A stretch of DNA of 64,000 nucleotides from Miscanthus floridulus (lineage: Eukaryota > Streptophyta > Magnoliopsida > Poales > Poaceae): assembly GCF_019320115.1 (NCBI RefSeq), contig NC_089591.1:21120502-21184501 (forward strand), read 5' to 3'. A model generated the notes under the pieces. It saw only the letters and a program-made list of their open reading frames with translations. It was not told the DNA's origin and did not search any database. Positions within the stretch are counted from its first letter, which is position 1, and the number at the start of each line of letters is the position of its first letter. A program made the position numbers and the translations under genes. This document shows positions 1 through 11,525 of the stretch, one piece after another.

Positions 1-2086
1 TGCAATTTCCATGATTTTTGTAGGTCACTATATAACTCCAAAAGTTATGAAATTTATTTTGGTACACTAATTTATCATGAGGAAGCTTACATAAAAATTT
101 GAGCATAATTGGACAAAGTTTATTTTATACCTAATGTAGACTTAATTATTTAATTAATTATTCATTTAATTAATGTTTAATCAATTAGGATTTGTTTGAC
201 TTTAGAATTGATTGTTGACCTTGGGTCATTCACTTATAATGATCCTTAGTACCTTAATTAGTATTGAACTCATACCTAATTTGTAATTAGTAAATCTTAA
301 TGACATTTCATGTGATAACCAAGGTCATTAACAAGTTAACTCGTCGAAACCCTAAGTGTTTGATTAGAGTTGGATCTTGTTTTGGTCATGTTTTATGACT
401 AGTAGGGTTTCAAGATCCATTAGGTCAAGTCACATGTGTGGTTCTTAATAATAGTGTTGCAGGTTGGTTTTGTTGGCTTGCAACTGTACCTGCGAAATAA
501 AATCTTTTGCGGGTGTTTTTACATTTCATGTGCCGTGAAAGCATCATGTTTACATTATCATCATGTTAAAGCATATGTTATCATTTCATGTAGAACCCGA
601 GAATGAAACGATTCTAGTTGAGCAAGTTCTGGAAGAATCCCCAGTTGTCACGGGATTCGATAATTGTGGTACTGAACCGGAATCTGAGATCATCAACGAA
701 GGCAAGCCCCGGTTTATGCATTAAGCCCTTACCTTGTTTACTTTGAAAAGTTTATCACCTATGTTATTTATTGCATTAAGTTGTTTCATTCAAATGTTAC
801 CTACTTGATGCATTACCTTCCTTGTTAATTGTTTACCATCCTTGAAGATGTTTTCATTTACAAAAGCATAGAATGCTTAGTATGCTTTATGGTAGGCTTT
901 CAAAGTAAAAGTTTCAATGAAATCAAAGATGGCATACTGGCCAAAGAAAGAAAGAATGTAGAATGAATTAGAGACTTGTCGGGTGACTTATCTTGAATGT
1001 CGGGTAATGTTGCCGACTATGTCGCTTAAAGGCCACTCATTGTGGATCTTCTAAACAAGACACTTTGTAGTACTGGTCACATACTCCGATAAGCCTACTT
1101 CGGCTAATTCGATACTAAGACAAATGCCCGCGCACTGGGAGTGGAGAGATGGCGGGAGTAGCGTGTACCCTCGTGGCTGGAATGTGGCCGGATTTGAGGT
1201 GTGCTGTGCTCTCGGGTGGTGTGGAGATGGCTTAGTATAGGAAGATCCGATAGCAAGGTTGATATATGCAAGATTAAGTTCTACATATGTCGTGTGATAA
1301 GGGAATCCCCAGCTGGGACTTGAATCAATTCGAATTGCCAGTGCTCCGCGGATATAGGAGACTCGATTCATTACAGAAGCAATGTAGTACTGGTGAATTA
1401 CTAAAATAAGAGAAAAAGAATGGAATGAGAAGGAATGGAATATGGGAAATGTATATTTAGTTGAGATAATGAAAGAACTTAGTGGTAAACTTGAAAATAG
1501 AATGAAGAATAGTAAGCTTTTGGCAAAGAACTTTTGAATCTTGCTACATCCTTACCTTGCCCCAAAGCCCTGCATCTCTAAAGTCTTACACCCCGTTATG
1601 TCGGGTTAGTCTTGTTGAGTACTTTTGTACTCAGGGTTTGTTAACCCTTGTTGCAGGTGAGTCACATGCACAGGCTTGTTTTGGTCCCTACTGCATGTCT
1701 GTGTTTGAAGTCAATGACGAAGAGGAGTGATGAATGGCCCTTGGACAAGGCACTAGTTTGTTTGATAAATAAAGTTAATGTAATATTATCCCGCTACTAT
1801 GGTTGTATGACACTTTGGTATTGTAAGTTTGAAAACAACTAGTTTGTAACTATGTTATCTTAAGACTTCCGTTATCTTTTACTCTGGTATATATTTGAAT
1901 AAACTGTTGTAATCTGCAATGACTGTGATTGGGATCCTGTTTGAAAAGAGAATCATGGATGATTCAGGTTTCCCGAGGACACCCGATAGACCTATTGAGT
2001 TGTTGGGAACTCGTGTACGCTATCCGAGGTCTATTAAGACAATGATAGGTGCATGTGGGCCCGATTCCTTAGGAGGTTCTGCCACA
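1..2086 (+). repeat. 5' LTR of Tekay-1, 3' portion only
   Basis: This is the right-hand 2086 bases of the 5' LTR, collinear with 9437-11525 of the 3' LTR. It ends GGTTCTGCCACA directly before the PBS. It carries the conserved double hairpin at 1616-1647. Short ORFs inside it are not conserved between the LTR copies and are not considered genes. Confidence 0.95.
1616..1647 (+). other. Conserved double hairpin in Tekay LTR (left copy)
   Basis: Two adjacent perfect inverted repeats: TGAGTACTTTTGTACTCA (7-bp stem, 4-nt loop, 1616-1633) and GGGTTTGTTAACCC (5-bp stem, 4-nt loop, 1634-1647), followed by TTGTTGCAGGTGAG. The same arrangement is present in the 3' LTR at 11054-11085, in the solo LTR at 48078-48109, and in both LTRs of Tekay-2 (complement of 52187-52218 and 60403-60434). 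Function is unknown; the position is in the transcribed R-U5 part of the LTR. Confidence 0.8.
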
Positions 2087-2088
2087 GC

Positions 2089-2100
2089 TGGTATCAGAGC
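2089..2100 (+). other. Primer binding site, initiator tRNA-Met
   Basis: TGGTATCAGAGC lies 2 nt after the LTR end. It is the standard plant PBS complementary to the 3' end of initiator tRNA-Met, where minus-strand cDNA synthesis would start. Confidence 0.95.
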
Positions 2101-2468
2101 AGTTCCCATCTAAGATCATTGTAGGTTACTTTGGAAAACCTTCAAAATGATTTGGATCAAGGAAAGTAAACATGATATTTTGAAAGTTCAATTTCTTTCT
2201 TCTTACCTTTGATCTAGACTCAATCCTGACTTATTTGAAAAGTTTGTGGCAGGATAATATGATTAGGTTTGTCCTATGAAAATCTAGTACTTATGATTAT
2301 ACTAATCTTTTGTACGTAGATTCGTAAGATCGATTCATGCATCATGCTTGAGCACCTTGCATTATAATTCCCCTTAATAGTGGTTGGGTAAGTAATGTCA
2401 ATCCCATTCTTGCTAACCTCCGTTATCCTCAAGCTATTCTTATAGTCCTACCCTAAATTCTTCAGGCT
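2101..2468 (+). other. Untranslated leader of Tekay-1
   Basis: Leader of 368 bases between the PBS and the accessory ORF. No coding or repeat structure was recognised in it. Confidence 0.6.
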
Positions 2469-3023
2469 ATGTCAAAGACCAAGAAAACCGCACGCAAGTC
2501 CACCAGGACCTCATGGAGTCCCTCGTCACCAAATGGCACCAAGAAATCACGAGCTTGGTGAAGGAAGTTCTAAGAACCCAGGAGAGTAAGGATCTTCAAG
2601 CAACCCCTGCCAACAGTCGAGAACATTAACAAGGAGCTCAACACTCTTTGTCGAGCTCATGCCAAAGACCAAGAAGAGCTAGCGGAAATGCAAAGGGGCA
2701 TCACCATGACCATGGAACTGCGAAATGAAGCCTAGACATGAGAAGATGCGGCCAATGAATGCGTCAATGAGTTGGAGTTCTATGTAGAGGACCTAGAGAT
2801 GGACAATGCCATTCTTCACGAGAATGTCCATATGCTGTATGCCCAACTTCATCCTCCTCATGGGGATGGTGAAGTTACCGATGAAGAAATGATTGTAGCT
2901 CCAGGGGAAGTCGAGAATGAAGAAGAGGAGGAGGATCCTGAGGAGTTAGTGTACTTCTCAGATGAAGATGAGGTTTCATCCGATATAGGGCACAGGATGC
3001 CGAAGACTGAAAGCTTGGAGTAG
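2469..3023 (+). pseudogene. Broken accessory ORF upstream of gag (coiled-coil/acidic protein)
   Basis: This is the counterpart of the intact 194-residue ORF in Tekay-2 (58985-59569). It starts MSKTKKTARKSTR, matching the basic MARAKMTPRKSTR start there. The best preserved part contains ELEFYVEDLE, a heptad-like stretch, LHENVHML and an acidic tail with EEEEEDPEELV; the same blocks occur in Tekay-2. In-frame stops at 2733 (TAG where Tekay-2 has Trp) and 2739, plus earlier frame changes, inactivate it. The predicted product is a small basic-to-acidic protein with a central coiled coil. It is separate from gag, which starts 146 bases downstream. I do not recognise a named family; Tat/Ogre elements are known to carry extra ORFs upstream of gag, but no homology to those was established. 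Confidence 0.75.
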
Positions 3024-3169
3024 TAGTAGTTCCTTTACTGCTTTCCTAGAGAACCAGGGTTGTCTTATGGGATACAAGACATGTAATTTAAATAAGAACC
3101 CTTTGTAGCATGCAACCTTTTAAAAGCTTTCAATAAAGAATAATGTAAGTAAATGTGTTTCTCTAACAG

Positions 3170-6100
3170 ATGCCTCGTCCTATCACCCGAACTGGTGCTA
3201 GTGGCTCGCATGATGATGATGAGTGCCCAAATCCTCCACCAATGCCCTCGACTATGGCAGATGCCATAGCTGCACTCATCAATGCAACAGCAGAGAATGC
3301 CAGGCTGTTAAGGGAGTTGGCGCAGAACCAGCAGGCACCATACCCTAATCGTGGCCATCGTAATAATGGAAACGACGAGTCAACTTATGTGGATTTTACT
3401 GACACACGTTCGCCTGTGTTCTCTAAGGCAGATGAACCTTTAGAAGCTGATGATTGGCTTAGGACAATAGAGCAAAAGTTCAAGCTGATCCACTGTACTG
3501 AGGTTCAAAAACCAAGGTTTGCGGCACAGCAACTCCGAGGAGCTGCTGGTGCCTGGTGGGCAAATTTGGTAGCAATACAACCCGCTGGTCACCAAATCAA
3601 CTGGAGGGAGTTCAAGGATGCCTTCAGGGCACATTATATTCTGGACGGTGTGATAACCATGAAGCTGGAAGAGTTCTTGGCTCTTAAGCAAGGGGAGCAC
3701 CCGGTGATGCAATATGTTGGGCATTTCAACCACCTATCTCAGTATGCTATTGAGTATGTGAATACGGACTGGAAGAAAAAGAATCATTTTCTTTGAGGCT
3801 TGAACACTAAACTTCAGACAATGATGGCAGCCTATGGTAATGCAACTTACCATGAAACAATCAACATTGCTATCGCTTCGGAAGAGAATTATCGCCGACA
3901 CAAAGAGGCGAAGAAGAAGAAAATATTTACTTCCGGATCATCAAGTGGCAAGCGTTAGAAGATAGTATACCATCCCTAGAATCATGGCCGTACGCCATTT
4001 CGCCCACAACAAGGCCAAAGCAGGCATCAAATCTTCATTCGCCCTGCAACTAATACACCTTATACACATCAAGCACCACAGCAGCCGAACAATGCCAATA
4101 ATGCAAACCGCAATGCTACTCCCCAGAATCACAATTTTCCATGCTATAATTGTGGTAAACCCGGGCATTTTTCCCGAGAATGTCCGTATCCTAGGAAGAG
4201 CAATCCTGATGCAACCAAAGCCCCTGTTAATCAAGCTCAAAATCAGTACAAGGGCAATGCTCAAAACCATCAAAAGGGTCTGGCTGAGAAGAAAACTGGA
4301 AGGGTATTCTATACGCAAGTGGAATCTATTCCAGAGGGAGAACCAGTTATGATGGGTATGTTTCCCATTGCTAAGCATCCTGCAATTACCTTATTTGATT
4401 CTGGTGCATCCCATACATTCATCAATCGTACATTTGTTGTGAAGCATGGGATAGCTATTGGGGAAACAAAAGAACCCTATCATATACAGTCGCCTAGGGG
4501 ACGAATCTGTACAAGGGAGGTAGTTCAGCATGTACCTATTGATTTGGGAGGTTATGAGTTCCCTACCAATATGCTGATATTAAAGGATCAAGATATAGAT
4601 GTGATCCTTGGTATGAATTGGTTAACTCAACACTGGGGCTATCATAGATGTCCTGCGTAGAGCAATAAGGGTAAATGCACCTGACAGCAAAACCCAACTT
4701 CTCATCCAACTTCCTTTTCCTAAGAGTACTGTAGAGATAGTCTGTGCAACTATTGTTGAAGGAGCCGAGGAAATTTCAGTGGTATGTGAGTTTACGGATG
4801 TCTTTCCCGATGACCTACCTGGTCTGCCACCAGACCGAGACGTAGAGTTCAGAATTGATCTGAAACCAGGGACAGCACCAGTGTCCAGAAGAGCATATAG
4901 GATGCCACCGAAAGAATTAGCAGAATTAAAAATGCAACTACAAGAGTTGTTAGACAAGGGTTTCATTCAACCCAGTTCATCACCTTGGGGATGTCCTGCT
5001 ATTTTCATGAAGAAGAAGGACCAAACCTTAAGGTTATGTGTTGATTATAGGCCATTAAATGAAGTCACCATCAAGAACAAATACCCATTACCCCGAATTG
5101 ATTTGCTTTTTGATCAACTTGCGGGAGCTAAAGTATTCTCAAAGATAGACTTAAGATCAGGCTACCACCAGATTATGATCAGATGTGAAGATGTGCCAAA
5201 GACAGCGTTTACTACTCGATATGGTCTATATGAGTATCTAGTCATGTCTTTTGGGCTGACCAATGCCCCGGCTCATTTCATGTACCTGATGAACTCAATT
5301 TTCATGCCTGAGTTGGATAAGTTTGTCGTGGTGTTTATTGATGACATTCTTATCTACTCTAAGAGCAAAGAGGAACATGCGGAACATCTCCGTATTGTTC
5401 TACAAAGATTAAGAGATCACCAACTATATGCCAAGTTCAGCAAATGTGCATTTTGGTTGGAGGAAGTACAATTTCTGGGTCATGTGCTATCTGCTAAAGG
5501 TATAGCTGTTGATCCAAGCAAGGTAGAAGAAGTCCTTAATTGGAAAGCACCTACAACTATTCATCAAGTTCGTAGCTTCCTAGGGTTGGCAGGGTATTAC
5601 CGTCGGTTTATCCCTGACTTCTCCAGAATTGCGAAGCCAATTACTGGACTGTTGAAAAATCAAACTAAGTTTGTATGGTCAACCGAATGTGAAGAGGCCT
5701 TTCAGACGTTGAAGAAGTTACTGACAACTGCACCAGTATTAACACAACCTAATATTGAGAGGCCATTTGATATCTATTGTGATGCATCTGGAATTGGTAT
5801 TGGCTACGTTCTTATGCAAGAAGGCAGAGTCATAGCATATGCTTCCAGACAACTCAAGAAGCACGAAGAACATTATCCCACCCATGATCTTGAATTAGCT
5901 GCTGTTGTCCATTCACTCAAGATTTGGCGACATTATTTATTGGGCAATATATGTCATATCTATATGGATCACAAGAGTTTGAAATACATCTTCACTCAGT
6001 CAGAGCTGAATATGAGGCAAAGGAGATGGTTAGAACTTATCAAAGATTATGACTTAGAAGTGCATTATCATCCGGGCAAGGCTAATGTGGTTGCCGATGC

Positions 6101-7668
6101 CCTGAGTCACAAGAGTCATTGTCATTGCCTAATTGTAGAACCTATGCAGCGAACATTGTGTCAAGAGATGGAGCATCTGGATTTACAAATCATAGAACAA
6201 GGTTCCCTGTCCAATATTGTAGTCGAGTCCACTATCAAAGATCTGATCATTGCTGCTCAACAGAAAAGTAAGGGCATAGCCCATATTAAGGATAAGGTTA
6301 GATCTGGAAAACCAACCTATTTCAAGATTGATGAATCAGATGTCGTATGGTTCAATGATAGGTTGGTAGTACCCAAAGATCCGGAGCTACGAAAGCAGAT
6401 TCTTGATGAAGCTCATTCTACAAGATACTCCATTCATCCGGGTAGCAACAAAATGTATCATGATCTGAGAAAGAGATATTGGTGGACCAAAATGAAAATA
6501 GAAATAGCTCAATATGTGGCCAAGTGTGATATTTGCCAGAGAGTCAAAGCAGTTCATATGAAGACTGTAGGTCCATTACATTCGTTGCCAGTTCCATCTT
6601 GGAAATGGGAAGATATTTGTATGGACTTCATAGTAGGGTTGCCTAGAACATCTGTAGGCTACAATTCAATATGGGTTATTGTTGATCGTCTAACCAAGAT
6701 ATCTCATTTTTTGCCAGTCAGAGATAAATATCGAGCGGAGCAGTATGCAAAGCTTTATCTTGATAGAATTTTCAGTCTGCATGGGGCACCCAAGACCATT
6801 GTTTCTGACAGAGGATCATTGTTCATATCCAAGTTTTGGAAAAGTCTACATGAGTCTTTAGGAACTAAACTTATCCGTAGTTCTGCTTATCATCCACAAA
6901 CAGACGGACAGACTGAAAGGGTAAATCAAATTCTTGAAGATATGCTAAGAGCCTGTGTTCTTTCCTTTGGTGCTAAATGGGATGAATGCCTTCCCTTAGC
7001 AGGAATTCTCATATAACAACAGCCATCAAGAGAGCATTAAAATGGTACCATTCGAAGCACTGTATGGCCGTAGGTGCCAAACACCTTTAAATTGGTTAGA
7101 ATCTGGAGAACGTTGGTTCTTTGGACTGGATGTGGTCAAGGAAGCTGAAGAGAAAGTTAAACTCATACAAGCTAATATGAAGGTAGCTCAATCCTGACAG
7201 AAAAGCTATGCTGATAAGAGGAGACGACCGCTAGAATTCAAAGTGGGAGATTATGTCTACCTCAAGGTATCACCGATGAAAGGAGTTCATCGATTTGGGA
7301 TTCAGGGAAAGTTGGCGCCCCGTTATGTCGGCCCTTTTCAGATCCAACAACGATGTGGACCAGTCGCCTATCGCGTCAAGCTACCAGATCACATGTCAGC
7401 GGTGCATGATACCTTTCATGTATCTCAGTTAAAGAAGTGTCTTCAAGTACTTGACCAAGAAGTTGACTTTGGTGCTGTAGAACTAGAACCTGATTTGACT
7501 TATGCTGAGTACCCCATTAGAGTCTTAGATCAGAAAGATCGAGTCACTCGTAGATGTACAATCAAGTTCTACAAAGTACAATGGAATCAACACACGGAAG
7601 ATGAAGCTACTTGGGAGTCTGAGGATTACTTAGAAGAGAACTTTCCTGACTTCTTCACTTCTATCTAG
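3170..7668 (+). pseudogene. gag-pol polyprotein of Tekay-1, disrupted
   Basis: The gag start MPRPITRTGA is followed by a gag core (WWANLVAIQP region) and a CCHC knuckle (CYNCGKPGHFSREC, 4142-4183). Then come a protease ([11 protein letters not shown] near 4391), RT with FIDDI at 5334-5348, RNase H, an integrase with HHCC zinc finger (about 6413-6550) and DDE core ([20 protein letters not shown]), and a C-terminal chromodomain ending at 7668. Lesions: TGA at 3794 (Arg in Tekay-2), TAG at 3956 and 3977 (Gln positions), a frameshift near 4635 just after the protease, an extra base near 7002 just after the integrase core, and TGA at 7195. The in-frame stops fit C-to-T changes on the sense strand. 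All domains of an autonomous chromovirus are still present, so the copy is recently dead rather than structurally deleted. Confidence 0.92.
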
Positions 7669-7803
7669 TTGCAATACCTTGTCTATATTGTAACTTGTCT
7701 TGTTATTAATAGAATGGAAAAACCCCCTCAATAGCCTTTTGAATAAAGTTGTAATGTGTTAGCTTGACACATTTCCTTTTCCATTACTTAGCCTTAAGTT
7801 TTA

Positions 7804-7838
7804 AATCTCGGGACGAGATTTCTTTAAGGGGGAAGGGT
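7804..7838 (+). other. Polypurine tract with upstream hairpin
   Basis: AATCTCGGGACGAGATT (7804-7820) is a perfect 7-bp stem with loop GGA. It is followed by the purine run AAGGGGGAAGGG directly before the LTR TGTAACACC. The PPT primes plus-strand cDNA. The hairpin recurs in Tekay-2 with a changed loop (55355-55371). Confidence 0.85.
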
Positions 7839-8636
7839 TGTAACACCTCTGGTGTTTTGACCTAATACTAAAATTTGACATGTCATCATGTGCATTGCAA
7901 AGCATTCATATAGTATAAAGTTTTGAATGCATTCACTAAATAAGATTTATTTCATAATGTTGTTATTTCATGTGATGTGTTTCAAAAACCCTAAATACAG
8001 ATCATGACCACAAGGGTCAAATTTCATGTGTTCATGTGAGGCCATGTGTCATTTGACTCAAATAACCCTAATGGGCCATGTTGCTGGTCAAAAATCAAAA
8101 TCTAAGTAAAAGGAAGACAAATCAAATTTGAATTCACATTCAAATTATAAAAGTCCTTTTTGCCCCTTTTAACTAATTCAAAATCCATGAGGAATTTGGG
8201 GTTGAGGCAAAAAGCAAAGTTGGAGATTATTTTATAAGGATCAACTTTGGTATTCAAAGTTTTTCAAGTTTACATACAAAATTTGGAGTAATTTTGGAAT
8301 GATTCAAATCTTTAAATGTACCCCAAATGTGAAATTCAAAATGGAGGCAGAATTTGAAAATGTTCCTAGAAGTAAAGTTGTAGAGTTTGAAAAATTGAAC
8401 AACTTTCATTTTTGGAGATTTTCAACTTCTTTAGAAAAATTCTGAGTAATTTGGAAAATAGGCACAGTGGCAGTTCTGTAAATAATGCAAAATTTAAAAA
8501 TCACATCGCCGCTCAGCGCCGGCGCCACGCAGTCTGCTTGCCGCCGACCTTCTTCGCCGCTTTCACGCGCGGTGACACGCCGATGTCACCGTGGCGAATC
8601 CACCCGTGCGTTGGCGACACCGGACGCCTTCTTCCG

Positions 8637-8650
8637 GGCTATAAATAGCC
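8637..8650 (+). promoter_or_regulatory. TATA box of Tekay-1 LTR
   Basis: GGCTATAAATAGCC lies at the switch from AT-rich U3 to a GC/pyrimidine-rich leader, as expected for a plant core promoter. Transcription would start about 30 bases downstream, giving an R-U5 leader of nearly 2.9 kb. Confidence 0.75.
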
Positions 8651-11053
8651 ACAGTCGCCGCCGTCACTCCCGTTCTACCCCTCTGCTCTGCTCCGCCACC
8701 GCATAGCTCCGCCGCTCGCCGTAGGCCTCGTCGAGCCGCGTTAGTCATTCCCAGCTACGTCAACGCGATCGCATTGGTCTTGCGCTCCTCCTCGATTTGC
8801 TCTCATCGCTGATGTTGGCCGGAATCGCCCGGCGCAACCCGTCTTCCCCGTGACTGGTCGGAGCTCCGCCGCGACTGCCCTCACCGTGGCCAGGCTACTC
8901 CAGACCATCTCCGACTACACCAAGCCCATCATCGTGATCACGGTGAGCTCCTGAGCGTGTTGCTCACTCTTCCTTTGACTCTACTACGCCGTAGCCTTAG
9001 TTACATCGATCACCGTCGGGTCCGAGCCGCCATGGCCGGCGTCGAGTTCCATCCAGTGTGCCCTTTTCTGTTCTGAGGCTTGGGATAGATGCGCGACTTG
9101 GTGTAGATCATGTAGGAGCAGTCCGTCTCACTGGAGATTCACCACCGGCGCGTTTTGCTGGCCAGAGCTGGCCGCGCCGCCGTGTCTGGTTCACTACCGC
9201 TAACGCGTGGGGTCAGTCTGTCAATGAGCAGGGAGAAGAAGAACAGTGCTGATTTTTGTTTTCTGATTTTGAATAGTGCAGCAATTTGGCAATTTTGTAG
9301 GAATTTATTTACACATCCAAAAATTCTGAAAATTTGTGGGTAGCTTCTGTACATGTTTTAGTATGATTTAAAAATTTGAAACTTGGAATTTGAATAAATT
9401 TTTAATGTTCAAATATTTAGTCCATTAATTGAAAAATGCAATTTCCATGATTTTTGTAGGTCACTATATAACTCCAAAAGTTATGAAATTTATTTTGGTA
9501 CACTAATTTATCATGAGGAAGCTTACATAAAAATTTGAGCTTAATTGGACAAAGTTTATTTTATACCTAATGTAGACTTAATTATTTAATTAATTATTCA
9601 TTTAATTAATGTTTAATTAATTAGGATTTGTTTGACTTTAGAATTGATTGTTGACCTTGGGTCATTCACTTATAATGATCCTTAGTACCTTAATTAGTAT
9701 TGAACTCATACCTAATTTGTAATTAGTAAATCTTAATGACATTTCATGTGATAACCAAGGTCATTAACAAGTTAACTCGTCGAAACCCTAAGTGTTTGAT
9801 TAGAGTTGGATCTTGTTTTGGTCATGTTTTGTGACTAGTAGGGTTTCAAGATCCATTAGGTCAAGTCACATGTGTGGTTCTTAATAATAGTGTTGCAGGT
9901 TGGTTTTGTTGGCTTGCAACTGTACCGCGAAATAAAATATTTTGCGGGTGTTTTTACATTTCATGTGCCGTGAAAGCATCATGTTTACATTATCATCATG
10001 TTAAAGCATATGTTATCATTTCATGTAGAACCCGAGAACGAAACGATTCTAGTTGAGCAAGTTCTGGAAGAATCCCCGGTTGTCACGGGATTCGATAATT
10101 GTGGTACTGAACCAGAATCTGAGATCATCAACGAAGGCAAGCCCCGGTTTATGCATTAAGCCTTTACCTTGTTTACTTTAAAAAGTTTATCACCTATGTT
10201 ATTTATTGCATTAAGTTGTTTCATTCAAATGTTACCTACTTGATGCATTACCTTCCTTGTTAATTGTTTACCATCCTTGAAGATGTTTTCATTTACAAAA
10301 GCGTAGAATGCTTAGTATGCTTTATGGTAGGCTTTCAAAGTAAAAGTTTCGATGAAATCAAAGATGGCATACTAGGCCAAAGAAAGAAAGAATGTAGAAT
10401 GAATTAGAGACTTGTCGGGTGACTTATCTTGAATGTCGGGTAATGTTGCCGACTATGTCGCTTAAAGGCCACTCATTGTGGATCTTCTAAATGAGACACT
10501 TTGTAGTACTGGTCACATACTCCGGTAAGCCTACTTCGGCTAATTCGATACTAAGACTGAATGCCCGCGCACTGGGAGTGGAGAGATGGCTGGGAGTAGC
10601 ATGTACCCTCGTGGCTGGAATGTGGCTGGATTTGAGGTGTGCTGTGCTCTCGGGTGGCGTGGAGACGGCTTAGTATAGGAAGATCCGATAGCAAGGTTGA
10701 TATATGCAAGATTAAGTTCTACATATGTCGTGTGATAAGGAATCCCCTAGCTGGGACTTGAATCAATTCGAATTGCCAGGTGCTCCGCGGATATGGAGAC
10801 TCGATTCATTACAGAAGCAATGTAGTACTGGTGAATTACTAAAATAAGAGAAAAAGAATGGAATGAGAAGGAATGGAATATGGGAAATGTATATTTAGTT
10901 GAGATAATGAAAGAACTTAGTGGTAAACTTGAAAATAGAATGAAGAATAGTAAGCTTTTGGCAAAGAACTTTTGAATCTTGCTACATCCTTACCTTGCCC
11001 CAAAGCCCTGCATCTCTAAAGTCTTACACCCCGTTATGTCGGGTTAGTCTTGT

Positions 11054-11085
11054 TGAGTACTTTTGTACTCAGGGTTTGTTAACCC
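11054..11085 (+). other. Conserved double hairpin in Tekay LTR (right copy)
   Basis: Identical to 1616-1647: two tandem perfect hairpins followed by TTGTTGCAGGTGAG. Confidence 0.8.
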
Positions 11086-11525
11086 TTGTTGCAGGTGAGT
11101 CGCATGCGCAGGCTTGTTTTGGTCCCTGCTGCATGTCTATGTTTGAAGTCAATGACGAAGAGGAGTGATGAATGGCCCTTGGACAAGGCACTAGTTTATT
11201 TGATAAATAAAGTTAATGTAATATTATCCTGCTACTATGGTTGTATGACACTTTGGTATTGTAAGTTTGAAAACAACTGGTTTGTAACTATATTATCTTA
11301 AGACTTCTGCTATCTTTTACTCTGGTATATATTTGAATAAACTGTTGTAATCTGCAATGACTGTGATTGGGATCCTGTTTGAAAAGAGAATCATGGATGA
11401 TTCGGGTTTCCCGAGGACACCCGACAGACCTATTGAGTTGTTGGGAACTCGTGTACACTATCCGAGGTCTGTTAAGACAACGATAGGTGCATGTGGGCCC
11501 TGATTCCTTAGGAGGTTCTGCCACA

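Larger units (their letters stand above)
1..11525 (+). mobile_element. Tekay-1: Ty3/gypsy chromovirus (Tekay lineage), left end cut by window
   Basis: LTR retrotransposon in the order 5' LTR (partial), PBS, accessory ORF, gag, protease, RT, RNase H, integrase, chromodomain, PPT, 3' LTR. The domain order (integrase before a C-terminal chromodomain) and the initiator-Met PBS are those of chromoviruses; the long LTR (3.69 kb) and C-terminal sequence fit the Tekay/Del lineage. The first 2086 bases match 9437-11525 with about 40 differences by eye, roughly 2%, mostly transitions. The reading frames carry several stops and frameshifts, so this copy cannot make a full polyprotein. It lies inside Tat element C; the presumed target duplication at its right edge would start ATGTG (11526-11530), but the left partner is outside the window. 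Confidence 0.93.
7839..11525 (+). repeat. 3' LTR of Tekay-1, 3687 bp
   Basis: It begins TGTAACACC after the PPT and ends GGTTCTGCCACA. It contains an AT-rich U3, a TATA box at 8637-8650, a GC-rich leader to about 9250, then a long AT-richer R-U5. A donor-like GTGAGC at 8943 and an acceptor-like TTGTTGCAG near 11093 recur at comparable places in the other two Tekay LTR families here. Small ORFs within it are not supported as genes. Confidence 0.93.

Noticed and set aside
1051..2113. Short ORFs in the Tekay-1 LTR (1051-1371 -, 1648-1842 +, 1919-2113 +)
   Set aside because: They lie inside LTR sequence, change length between the two LTR copies because of substitutions and small indels, and show no protein signature.
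8412..9354. ORFs in the GC-rich part of the Tekay-1 LTR
   Set aside because: GC-rich leader just after the TATA box; overlapping frames on both strands with no conserved motif. Compositional artefacts.
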